Shown one piece after another: positions 34,153 through 42,695 of a stretch of DNA of 64,000 bases. The DNA is from JANXSS01 sp025356535 (GTDB lineage Bacteria > Pseudomonadota > Gammaproteobacteria > Burkholderiales > Burkholderiaceae_D). Location of the stretch: assembly GCA_043762325.1 (NCBI GenBank), contig JAYUMU010000151.1, positions 22,365 through 86,364 on the forward strand. The letters are read 5' to 3'. The notes below the pieces were generated by a model. It was not told the origin of the DNA, made no database searches, and saw only the letters and a program-made list of their open reading frames with translations. A program made the translations under genes and the position numbers. The stretch's first letter is position 1. Every line of letters begins with the position of its first letter.

Positions 34153-34984
34153 GCCGCTGCCATATCGCCGTCGTCGCCACGGCCTGGTTGAGCGTATAAA
34201 AATGCAGGCCCGGCGCGCCGCCGGCCAGCAGCCGCTCGCACAGGTCGCTCACCACATCGAGGCCGAAGGCGCGGATCGATTGCGCATCGTCGCCGTAGCT
34301 GGCCAGCTTCAGGCGCACCCAGCGGGGAATCTCGGCGCCGCACATGTCGGAAAAGCGCAACAGCTGGGTGTAGTTCGTGATCGGCATGATGCCGGCCACG
34401 ATCGGCACGTCGACGCCGAGCCGACGCGCATCGTCCAGGAAGCGGAAATAGGCGTCCGCATTGTAGAAATACTGGGTGATGGCGGCATTCGCACCGGCCT
34501 TGACCTTGCGGGCGAAGCTTTGCAGGTCGTCCTGCGGCGACCTTGCCTGCGGATGCATCTCCGGGTAGGCCGCCACTTCGATATGGAACCAGTCACCGGT
34601 CTCGGCGCGAATGAATTCGACCAGTTCGTTTGCATAGCGGAACTCGCCGGTGGCCGATTCGCCGGCGCCGTAGCCACTGGGCAGGTCGCCGCGCAGCGCC
34701 ACCAGGCGACGGATGTCCTGCGCCTGGTATTGCGCCAGCATGGCGCGCACGCCCTCGCGTGAGCTGCCCAGGCACGACAGGTGCGGCGCGGCCTCGTGGC
34801 CTTCGCTGCGGATTTCGCGCACCGTGTCGAAGGTGCCCTGCTGCGTCGAGCCGCCGGCGCCGAAGGTCACCGAGAAATAGGCGGGCTTGAGCTCGGCCAG
34901 GCGCGCACGGGTGGCGCGCAGCTTGATGACGCCATCCGGTGTTTTGGGTGGAAAGAATTCGATGCTGAAATTTTGATCGGTCAT
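34130..34984 (-). CDS. metF: Methylenetetrahydrofolate reductase
   Basis: Flavoenzyme (284 aa) that reduces 5,10-methylene-THF to 5-methyl-THF for methionine synthesis. FSIEFFPPKTPDG at the start, FSVTFGAGGSTQQGT, HLSCLGSSREGV, LVALRGDLPSG, YPEMHPQA, ITQYFYNADAYFRFLD and GIMPITNYTQLLRFS are all family motifs. It lies 112 bp after ahcY on the same strand and is likely read from the same riboswitch-controlled transcript. Confidence 0.97.
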   Translation of the reverse strand: MTDQNFSIEFFPPKTPDGVIKLRATRARLAELKPAYFSVTFGAGGSTQQGTFDTVREIRSEGHEAAPHLSCLGSSREGVRAMLAQYQAQDIRRLVALRGDLPSGYGAGESATGEFRYANELVEFIRAETGDWFHIEVAAYPEMHPQARSPQDDLQSFARKVKAGANAAITQYFYNADAYFRFLDDARRLGVDVPIVAGIMPITNYTQLLRFSDMCGAEIPRWVRLKLASYGDDAQSIRAFGLDVVSDLCERLLAGGAPGLHFYTLNQAVATTAIWQRLRPASHP

Positions 34985-35046
34985 CTCGAAAGCCTGATCA
35001 TGAAAAGTCCGTTGGCCGGATCGGCCGACGAACGGGATAGCGCAGC

Positions 35047-35075
35047 CGGGTCCGCCGGCAACGCCGGCAGACCCG
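35047..35075. terminator. Strong GC hairpin between ahcY and metF
   Basis: CGGGTC-GCCGGC pairs with GCCGGC-GACCCG (35047-35075, one mismatched pair, 3-nt loop). No T-tract follows in either direction. It may attenuate read-through into metF or protect the upstream message. Confidence 0.45.
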
Positions 35076-35096
35076 CCTTACGGCACGACAATCCGC

Positions 35097-36536
35097 CTAG
35101 TAGCGGTAGGTTTCCGGCTTGTAGGGACCGACCTTCTGCACGCCGATGTACGCGGCCTGCTCGGTGGTCAGTTCGGTCAGCTGCGCATTGAGTTTCCTGA
35201 TCTGCAGGCGGGCGACTTTTTCGTCGAGATGCTTGGGCAGGGTGTAGACGCCGACCGGGTAGGCGTCGGTGTTCTTGAACAGCTCGATCTGTGCAATCGT
35301 CTGGTTCGCAAACGACGAGCTCATCACGTAGGACGGATGGCCGGTGCCGCAACCGAGGTTGACCAGGCGACCCTCGGCCAGCAGGATGATGCGCTTGCCG
35401 TCCGGGAAAATCACGTGATCGACCTGCGGCTTGATGTTTTCCCAGGTGTACTGCTTCAGTGCGGCGACTTCGATCTCGTTGTCGAAGTGACCGATGTTGC
35501 AGACGATTGCCTGGTCCTTCATCTTCTGCATGTGCGCATGCGTGATGACATGATAGTTGCCGGTGGCGGTGACGAAGATGTCGGCATGCTCGGCCGCATA
35601 ATCCATGGTCACGACGCGGTAGCCTTCCATAGCCGCCTGCAGAGCGCAGATCGGATCGACTTCGGTGACCCAGACCTGTGCCGACAGCGCGCGCAGCGCT
35701 TGCGCCGAACCCTTGCCGACGTCGCCGTAACCGGCCACGACCGCGACCTTGCCGGCGATCATGACGTCGGTTGCACGCTTGATGCCGTCGACCAGCGATT
35801 CACGGCAACCGTAGAGATTGTCAAACTTCGACTTGGTGACCGAATCGTTGACATTGATTGCCGGAAAGGCAAGCTTGCCTTCCTTGTGCATCTGGTACAG
35901 GCGATGCACGCCGGTGGTGGTCTCTTCTGTCACGCCCTTGATTTCGGCCAGGCGGCTCGAATACCAGGTCTTGCCGGCGCCGAGGCGCTTCCTGATCGAA
36001 TTGAACAGGCAGATCTCTTCTTCGGAGCCCGGGTTGTCGAGCACCGACGCATCCTGCTCGGCGCGGGTGCCCAGGTGCAGCAGCAGGGTCGCATCGCCGC
36101 CGTCGTCGAGAATCATGTTCGAATAGCGCGGTCCCGTTGCATCGTTGGACCATTCGAAGATGCGATGGGTGAATTCCCAGTAGTCGTCGAGCGACTCGCC
36201 CTTGAAGGCGAACACCGGCGTGCCATCGGCGGCAATCGCGGCGGCGGCATGGTCCTGGGTCGAATAGATGTTGCATGAGGCCCAGCGCACTTCCGCACCC
36301 AGCGCTTCGAGCGTCTGGATCAGGACAGCCGTCTGGATCGTCATGTGGATCGAACCGGTGATGCGCGCGCCCTTCAACGGTTGGGCGGCGGCGAACTCTT
36401 CACGAATTGCCATGAGACCCGGCATTTCGGTTTCGGCGATCCTGATTTCCTTGCGACCCCAGTCGGCCAGGCTCAGGTCGGCGACGTGGTAGTCCTTGAA
36501 GGTGGTCTTGTCGGTATTGAAAACTGCGGCGTTCAT
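35097..36536 (-). CDS. ahcY: S-adenosylhomocysteine hydrolase
   Basis: NAD-dependent enzyme (479 aa) that splits S-adenosylhomocysteine into homocysteine and adenosine, relieving product inhibition of methyltransferases. The substrate and NAD motifs are clear: ARITGSIHMTIQTAVLIQTL, SCNIYSTQDHAAAAI, INVNDSVTKSKFDNLYGCRESLVDGIKRAT, VAVVAGYGDVGKGSAQAL, TGNYHVIT and NIGHFDNEIEV. The C-terminus KPETYRY is conserved. ATG 36536 sits five bases after AAAGGAGG; a GTG one codon earlier is possible. An SAH riboswitch is in its leader. Confidence 0.98.
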   Translation of the reverse strand: MNAAVFNTDKTTFKDYHVADLSLADWGRKEIRIAETEMPGLMAIREEFAAAQPLKGARITGSIHMTIQTAVLIQTLEALGAEVRWASCNIYSTQDHAAAAIAADGTPVFAFKGESLDDYWEFTHRIFEWSNDATGPRYSNMILDDGGDATLLLHLGTRAEQDASVLDNPGSEEEICLFNSIRKRLGAGKTWYSSRLAEIKGVTEETTTGVHRLYQMHKEGKLAFPAINVNDSVTKSKFDNLYGCRESLVDGIKRATDVMIAGKVAVVAGYGDVGKGSAQALRALSAQVWVTEVDPICALQAAMEGYRVVTMDYAAEHADIFVTATGNYHVITHAHMQKMKDQAIVCNIGHFDNEIEVAALKQYTWENIKPQVDHVIFPDGKRIILLAEGRLVNLGCGTGHPSYVMSSSFANQTIAQIELFKNTDAYPVGVYTLPKHLDEKVARLQIRKLNAQLTELTTEQAAYIGVQKVGPYKPETYRY

Positions 36537-36562
36537 CACGCCCTCCTTTCGTTAGAAAAAAA

Positions 36563-36640
36563 GAAACGTGAGCGCAGTTGCGGGATAAAACCTTCCAAGC
36601 CTGGCACCGCTGTGGGTGCTGCAACGCTCCTTGGAGAGTA
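36563..36640 (-). promoter_or_regulatory. S-adenosylhomocysteine (SAH) riboswitch
   Basis: Read on the minus strand, the leader contains CCAAGGAGCGTTGC, a small hairpin GCACC/GGTGC, then GCCAGGCTTGGAA and later GCAACTGCGCTCA. GAGCG-TTGC pairs with GCAA-CGCTC to make the closing stem, and CCAAG pairs with CTTGG as the pseudoknot. The order and sequence fit the SAH riboswitch consensus found upstream of ahcY in beta- and gammaproteobacteria. The element begins almost at the predicted transcript start and ends about 30 nt before AAAGGAGG, so it probably opens the ribosome site when SAH is high. Confidence 0.92.
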
Positions 36641-36642
36641 GG

Positions 36643-36648
36643 AGTATA
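36643..36648 (-). promoter_or_regulatory. -10 element of the ahcY promoter
   Basis: TATACT on the minus strand places the start of transcription near 36636, just at the edge of the riboswitch aptamer. No good -35 hexamer is visible. Confidence 0.5.
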
Positions 36649-36701
36649 GCCGGAAGACGCGCATCGCGCAGCGCCTGTGGCGCGCCGCCAACGCAGGCGC
36701 C

Positions 36702-37631
36702 CTAGCCGTTGCTGGCCACGACCGGCTTGTTGGCGACATTGCGGTTGATCCAGTCGAGCATGTCGGTCCAGATTTTCTTTGCTTCGGCATCGGTCGGCAT
36801 GGCCATCGCATTCGGCAGTTCGATCGTGATCACCGGCACGTTCTTGAACTTGCCGCTGTAATTGCCGAGCGAGCCGGGATAGACGCCCACCGGGTTCAAG
36901 GTCAGGCGGCCGAAGCGCTTGGGCGCCGGCGCCGGACCGTCGAAGTCCAGCAGGCCGAACGGCGCATGCACCGAGATGATCACATGCGGCTTGAAGCGCG
37001 CCAGTTCATCGTTGACCCAGCGGCTTTCCGGCTCCGACAGCGGCGCCTTGCCGGGAAAGCGGCGCGGATCGCTGCCGGTCTCCTTGACCCAGTACCGCGG
37101 CGCTTCGACCGACCAGTTCGGCGTCGGGAAATTGCGGTTCAGATCGACACCGCGGGCGTTGACGCGATTCGGCCGGGCAGCCATCAGGCCATCCGGATTG
37201 AGGACCGGCACGACTTCCCACTGAAAATTCTGCGCCGAGCCGGACTGCATCTGCTGCATCCACTGGAAGACGATCGCCGAAGCGGTCAGTTCGTCGCCGT
37301 GGATGCCACCGAGAAGGAGAATGCGGATCGGCGCCGGTGCACCGGCGCCTGCCTCGCGCGACCTGGACAGCGGCGCATAGCGGCGCATGAGGATCGGAAA
37401 ACCGTTGCGCGAGCGCGCACCGGTCGGTGCCAGCGCCGTGTCGCGGCAGGCAGCGTTGGACAGGCCCGGCAGGCGGTTGCTCAATTGCTGGCACCACTGC
37501 GCTGCATCCATCTTCGCCAGCACGGCCGAGGGTCCTTTTGCATGCAGCGCAGGTACATGCAGCGCCAAAAGCGTCACGGCGACGCGGGCCAGGTGGCGCA
37601 GCGCCAGGCGAGTGGCCGTCAGAATGCGCAT
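36702..37631 (-). CDS. M14 family zinc carboxypeptidase (MpaA-like murein peptide amidase)
   Basis: A 309-residue exported metallopeptidase. A signal peptide (LARVAVTLLALHVPALHA) precedes the catalytic domain. The zinc ligands are the H and E of LLGGIHGDELTAS and the His in HVIISVHAPFG. VDLNRNFPTPNW holds the substrate-binding Asn-Arg pair, and PVITIELPNA supplies the catalytic Glu. Relatives such as MpaA trim cell-wall peptides. The start ATG 37631 is 22 bp after the metK stop, so it probably shares the metK transcript, an odd pairing. Confidence 0.88.
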   Translation of the reverse strand: MRILTATRLALRHLARVAVTLLALHVPALHAKGPSAVLAKMDAAQWCQQLSNRLPGLSNAACRDTALAPTGARSRNGFPILMRRYAPLSRSREAGAGAPAPIRILLLGGIHGDELTASAIVFQWMQQMQSGSAQNFQWEVVPVLNPDGLMAARPNRVNARGVDLNRNFPTPNWSVEAPRYWVKETGSDPRRFPGKAPLSEPESRWVNDELARFKPHVIISVHAPFGLLDFDGPAPAPKRFGRLTLNPVGVYPGSLGNYSGKFKNVPVITIELPNAMAMPTDAEAKKIWTDMLDWINRNVANKPVVASNG

Positions 37632-37653
37632 CGACCCGCGCGGTCGGCAAGCT

Positions 37654-38814
<1,161 letters not shown>

Positions 38815-38815
38815 T

Positions 38816-38868
38816 GCAGGCTCCCTGGAGTTTGAGTGACCATGTCGCGGCCAGTCCATTGAGCCTGC
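38816..38868 (-). promoter_or_regulatory. Inverted repeat in the metK leader that pairs with the Shine-Dalgarno region
   Basis: On the minus strand GCAGGCTC (38861-38868) is perfectly complementary to GAGCCTGC (38816-38823). The latter overlaps the ribosome site AGGGAG and ends two bases before the ATG. The 37-nt loop can fold further (TGGCC with GGTCA; CTGG with CCAG). The arrangement is that of a translational switch. It does not match the SAM riboswitch consensus sequences I remember. Confidence 0.45.
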
Positions 38869-38885
38869 GACGCTTTAGCGAAATT

Positions 38886-38914
38886 TGTATACCGCCTCGC
38901 AAGTTGTCTGTTAA
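38886..38914 (-). promoter_or_regulatory. Promoter of metK
   Basis: TTAACA (38909-38914) and TATACA (38886-38891) are spaced exactly 17 bp apart on the minus strand. Transcription would start near 38879, giving a leader of about 65 nt that begins with the small palindrome CGCTAAAGCG. Confidence 0.65.
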
Positions 38915-39152
38915 CTCGGCGGTTGAAGCTTTCATGATATTTTACGCTGCCTGAAAATGAATCTGCAAAAAACCTGCGGGCCTTGTGTCGCATTCGCGCT
39001 TTGCGTTCTGGCGCGTCCTGCTTTCACAGGCTCTGCAAGCTCTGCCGATGGCGTCGATGACAGGCCGTTGACCTGCTGCAGACGACTTTGTTCAAACATG
39101 CCTGCAACGCCAAGCGACCGGCCTGCGGCGCCTCTCTAACCATGTTGCCGCA
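38915..39152. other. Gap between the metK promoter and the lpxL pair
   Basis: About 240 bp with no convincing gene. A 60-codon frame (38957-39139) starting MNLQKTCGPC has no ribosome site. The promoter of the acyltransferase genes must lie here, but I see no clear hexamer pair. Confidence 0.4.
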
Positions 39153-40034
39153 ATGCTTGTTCACCTTTTCCGCCTGCTCTCCCGCCTGCCCTTGACCGTG
39201 CTGCATCCGTTTGGCGCCTTGCTCGGCTGGCTGGTCTACCTGTGTGCGCCGACCTACCGGCGGCGCCTGCGCGCCAATCTGGCGCGTGCCGGCTACGGCG
39301 CCTTGCGCGCGCCGGCGATTGCCGAAGCCGGCAAGAGCCTGCTGGAGCTGGCCTTCGTCTGGTGCGCTGCGCCGCAACGGGTGCTGCGCACCGCGCAGGT
39401 CGAGAACTGGCCGGTGGCCCAGGCAGCGCTCGACGGCGGCAACGGTGTCATCTTCCTGACGCCGCACCTGGGCTGCTTCGAAATCATCGCCCAGGCGATC
39501 GCGGCCCGGATACCGCTGACCGCGCTGTACCGGCCGCCGCGCAAGAATGCCTTGAAGCCCTTGATCGAAGGCGCGCGCTCGCGCCACAACCTGCTGCTGG
39601 CGCCGGCCAACCTGGGCGGCGTGCGCACGTTGCTGAAGGCATTGAAACAGGGCGGCGCGATCGGCCTGCTGCCGGACCAGGTGCCGCAGAACGGCGAAGG
39701 CGTCTGGGCCGATTTTTTCGGCGCGCCTGCCTACACCATGACGCTGCCGGCAAAACTGCAGCAGATGACGGGCGCGACCATCATCCTGTCGTATGCGCAG
39801 CGTCTGCCCGGCGGCAAGGGTTTTCTGGTGCGTTTCGTGCCCTGCCCGCCCCTGGCCGGCGGCACGCCGCAGCAACAGGCGCAGGCGCTGAACCGGGCCA
39901 TGGAAGCGCTGATCGCCAATTGCCCGGCGCAATACTTCTGGAGCTACAACCGCTTCAAGACACCGGCCGGCGTGACGCCACCCGATGCACCGGCCACTGC
40001 CGCGACGGCAACGGCGCCGGCGGGCGGGCGATGA
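39153..40034 (+). CDS. lpxL: LpxL/HtrB-type lipid A biosynthesis acyltransferase, first copy
   Basis: A 293-residue membrane-bound acyltransferase that adds a secondary acyl chain to lipid A precursors. An N-terminal hydrophobic anchor (LTVLHPFGALLGWLVYLC) is followed by the catalytic HX4E motif in IFLTPHLGCFE, then ALYRPPRKNALKPLIEGAR, IGLLPDQVPQNGEGVWADFFG and QYFWSYNRFKTP. The C-terminal 20 residues are Pro/Ala/Thr-rich. The start at 39153 follows CCGCA without a clear Shine-Dalgarno. Its stop overlaps the next start (ATGA). Confidence 0.92.
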   Translation: MLVHLFRLLSRLPLTVLHPFGALLGWLVYLCAPTYRRRLRANLARAGYGALRAPAIAEAGKSLLELAFVWCAAPQRVLRTAQVENWPVAQAALDGGNGVIFLTPHLGCFEIIAQAIAARIPLTALYRPPRKNALKPLIEGARSRHNLLLAPANLGGVRTLLKALKQGGAIGLLPDQVPQNGEGVWADFFGAPAYTMTLPAKLQQMTGATIILSYAQRLPGGKGFLVRFVPCPPLAGGTPQQQAQALNRAMEALIANCPAQYFWSYNRFKTPAGVTPPDAPATAATATAPAGGR

Positions 40035-40930
40035 GGTTCCTGCTGGCGCTGATGTGGCTGCTGCACTGGCTGCCGCTGCCCTTGCTCGGGCGGCTGGGCG
40101 AGACTGTCGGCAGCCTGCTGTTCATCATCATGACGCCGCGCCGCCGCATCACCCTGGTCAACCTGCGCCTGTGCATGCCGGCACTGTCAGAGGCCGCGCG
40201 GCGGCGCCTGGCGCGGCAGCATTTCCAGGTCTATGCGCGCAGCATCCTCGAGCGCGGCATCCTCTGGTGGGCCTCCGAGCAGCGCCTGCGCCGGCTGATC
40301 CAAGTCGAACCCGGCGTGCCGCTCGATGCCTTCGCAGCCGGGCCGCTGATCCTGTTGTGTCCGCATTTCGTCTGCCTCGATGTGGCCGGTGTGGCGATTG
40401 CGCTCGAAGCGTCGGCCTGCTCGATCTATGCCCAGCAGCAGAACCGCGTCTTCGACCGGGCATTGCGGCGCGGACGCGAACGCTTTCATCCGGTACAGAT
40501 CTTTGCCAGGACGGCCGGCATCAAGCCGGTGATCCGCGCCATGCGCAGCGGCCTGCCCTTCTTCATGCTGCCGGACATGGATTTCGGCATCAAGGACGCC
40601 GCCTTCGTGCCCTTCTTCGGCGTGCCGGCAGCCACCCTGACGGCGCCGGCGCGCATTGCCGCCACCACCGGCGCTGCGGTGATACCGGTAATCGCCACCT
40701 ACCTGCCGGGCTACCGCGGCTGGACCGTGCGGTTCTTCCCGCGCTGGGAAGACTATCCCGGCGACGACCTCGTTGCAGCGGCGCGGCGCATGAATGCCTT
40801 CATCGAGGAACAGGTGCGCGCGACGCCGGCGCAATACCTGTGGACGCACAAGCGCTTCAAGACCCGCCCGCCGGGCATGGCAAGCGTCTACGAGCACGCC
40901 GCCGAAACGGAAGAAGGCAAGGCGTCATGA
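40031..40930 (+). CDS. LpxL/HtrB-type lipid A biosynthesis acyltransferase, second copy
   Basis: A 299-residue paralogue of the preceding protein. It has an N-terminal membrane anchor (FLLALMWLLHWLPLPLLGRLGETVGSLLFIIM), the HX4D motif in LLCPHFVCLD, IYAQQQNRVFDRALRRGRERF, FFMLPDMDFGIKDAAFVPFFG and QYLWTHKRFKTRPPG. The divergence from copy one suggests the two add different acyl chains or act in sequence (inference). The ATG at 40031 overlaps the previous stop. dapF follows with its own promoter. Confidence 0.93.
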   Translation: MRFLLALMWLLHWLPLPLLGRLGETVGSLLFIIMTPRRRITLVNLRLCMPALSEAARRRLARQHFQVYARSILERGILWWASEQRLRRLIQVEPGVPLDAFAAGPLILLCPHFVCLDVAGVAIALEASACSIYAQQQNRVFDRALRRGRERFHPVQIFARTAGIKPVIRAMRSGLPFFMLPDMDFGIKDAAFVPFFGVPAATLTAPARIAATTGAAVIPVIATYLPGYRGWTVRFFPRWEDYPGDDLVAAARRMNAFIEEQVRATPAQYLWTHKRFKTRPPGMASVYEHAAETEEGKAS

Positions 40931-40969
40931 GCCATCTGCGCCGATTTCCCTGCACTGGCTGCGCCCCTC

Positions 40970-40975
40970 TATAAT
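40970..40975 (+). promoter_or_regulatory. -10 element placed for a leaderless dapF transcript
   Basis: A perfect TATAAT ends only six bases before the dapF ATG (40982), so transcription should begin at or next to the start codon. The -35 region is poor (TTCCCT). Confidence 0.5.
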
Positions 40976-40981
40976 TCACGA

Positions 40982-41848
40982 ATGAAACTCAAGTTTACCA
41001 AGATGCATGGCGCCGGCAATGACTTCATCGTCATCGATGCCATTTCGCAGACAGTCGACCTCGGCCCCGCCCAGTGGCGGCAACTGGCCGACCGGCATTT
41101 CGGCATCGGCGCCGACCAGATCCTGGTGGTGGAACGGCCGTCTTCCGCAGCAGTCGACTTCCGCTACCGCATCTACAACGCCGATGGCGGCGAGGTCGAG
41201 CAGTGCGGCAACGGCGCCCGCGCCTTCGCGCGGTTCGTCAGCGACCGTGGCCTGACCGGCAAGCGTGCCATCCGGGTCGAAACCCTGGGCGGCGTGATCG
41301 AGCCGGTGTTGCAGGCCGACGGCCAGGTCACCGTCGACATGGGCGCGCCGGTGTTCGACCTTGCACGCGTGCCCTTCGATGCCGGCGGCCTGACGCCGCA
41401 GGCCTGCGCCGGCGAGCAGCTCTGGCCGCTCGACGTCGACGGCAGGACGCTCTGGATCGCCGCGGTCTCGATGGGCAATCCGCATGCGGTGCAGCAGGTA
41501 CCCGACACCGATGCCGCAGCCGTTTTACGCGACGGCCCGCTGATCGAAATGCATCCGCGCTTCGCCCGGCGCGTCAATGCCGGCTTCATGCAGATCGTCG
41601 ATCGCGAGCACATCCGGCTGCGGGTTCACGAGCGCGGCGCCGGCGAGACCTTCGCCTGCGGCACCGGCGCCTGCGCGGCCGTCGTCAGCGGCATCCGGCG
41701 CGGCTTGCTGGCGCCGGTGGTGGCCGTCGAAACCCGCGGCGGCATGCTGGCGGTCGCCTGGGCCGGTGGCGCTGCACCGGTCTACCTGACCGGTCCGGCC
41801 GTCACCGTTTTCGAAGGCGAGATCGATCTGCCAACCACCGTTGTCTGA
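40982..41848 (+). CDS. dapF: Diaminopimelate epimerase
   Basis: PLP-independent racemase-type enzyme (288 aa) that turns LL- into meso-diaminopimelate for lysine and peptidoglycan. The two catalytic cysteines are Cys75 (EQCGNGARAFA) and Cys226 (FACGTGACAAVV). KMHGAGNDFIVID and VSMGNPHAV are also typical. No ribosome site precedes the ATG, which fits a leaderless message. Confidence 0.97.
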   Translation: MKLKFTKMHGAGNDFIVIDAISQTVDLGPAQWRQLADRHFGIGADQILVVERPSSAAVDFRYRIYNADGGEVEQCGNGARAFARFVSDRGLTGKRAIRVETLGGVIEPVLQADGQVTVDMGAPVFDLARVPFDAGGLTPQACAGEQLWPLDVDGRTLWIAAVSMGNPHAVQQVPDTDAAAVLRDGPLIEMHPRFARRVNAGFMQIVDREHIRLRVHERGAGETFACGTGACAAVVSGIRRGLLAPVVAVETRGGMLAVAWAGGAAPVYLTGPAVTVFEGEIDLPTTVV

Positions 41849-42023
41849 GTTGCAGCGTTCGGCCTGACGGCACCGGCCTGCAGCCCGGTGGGTCGGCATT
41901 GTCGGTTAGAATCGCGAGTGCAACGGCCGGCGCCGTGCCTGCCGCCGCGCTGCGCCGCCGCACTGCCGCACTGCTGCCATGCTCCTCGCCGCCATGCCTT
42001 TACCGACTCTTACGACGATACCG

Positions 42024-42692
42024 ATGACGCTTTCCCTCGACTCCACCACCGTTGCCGCATTCCTGGCGCAGCATCCGACGTTTTTCCAGGACTATCCCGA
42101 GCTGCTGGCGAGCATCCGGCTCGACACGCCGCTGGGCGGACGCACCGTATCGTTGCAGGAGCGGCAGATGGAAGTGCTGCGCGAAAAAATCAAGCTGCAC
42201 GAATTGCGCCTGGCCGAACTCATGCGCATGGGCCAGGAAAACGACGCCATCAGCGACAAGATGCAGCACTGGACGCGCAGCCTGCTACTGGCGCGCAACG
42301 ATGTCGATCTGCCGCACATCCTGATCAGCGAACTGCAGGCGACTTTCGGCGTGCCGCATGCGACGCTGCGCCTGTGGGGCGTGGCCGAGACGTTTTCGCA
42401 CGGCTGGTTCGCCGCGCCGGTGTCGGCCGACGCCCGCATCTTCTGCGACAGCCTGCATGCGCCCTTCTGCGGCCAGAACAATGATTTCGAAGCCGCTTCC
42501 TGGCTCGAAGAAAGCGCTGCCGTCAAGTCGCTGGCGATGCTGCCGCTGCGCGTTGGCGCGGCGCCCGCGGCGTTCGGCCTGCTGGTGCTGGGCTCGGCCG
42601 ACCCGGGCCGGTTCACCGCCGACATGGGGGCCGAGTTCCTGACGCGCATCAGCGAGGCCAGCAGCGCCGCCCTGACCTGCCTGCTGGCATAA
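42024..42692 (+). CDS. DUF484 family (GAF-like) protein
   Basis: A 222-residue protein of the DUF484 family that usually sits between dapF and xerC. An N-terminal segment VAAFLAQHPTFFQDYPELLASIRL leads to a coiled-coil-like helix (QERQMEVLREKIKLHELRLAELMRMGQENDAISDKMQHW). A GAF-like domain (SLAMLPLRVGAAPAAFGLLVLGSADPGRFTADMG) follows. The function is unknown. The chosen start gives MTLSLDSTTVAAFL; in-frame ATGs at 41994 and 41979 are alternatives. The gene ends 3 bp before xerC. Confidence 0.88.
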   Translation: MTLSLDSTTVAAFLAQHPTFFQDYPELLASIRLDTPLGGRTVSLQERQMEVLREKIKLHELRLAELMRMGQENDAISDKMQHWTRSLLLARNDVDLPHILISELQATFGVPHATLRLWGVAETFSHGWFAAPVSADARIFCDSLHAPFCGQNNDFEAASWLEESAAVKSLAMLPLRVGAAPAAFGLLVLGSADPGRFTADMGAEFLTRISEASSAALTCLLA

Positions 42693-42695
42693 AAC

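Noticed and set aside
38815..38885. Known SAM riboswitch class upstream of metK
   Set aside because: The leader is short and lacks the conserved cores of SAM-I, SAM-II or SAM/SAH elements as I remember them; reported instead as an unclassified structure.
38957..39139. 60-codon frame starting MNLQKTCGPC between metK and lpxL
   Set aside because: No ribosome site, no family resemblance, and arginine/serine content typical of chance frames in GC-rich DNA.
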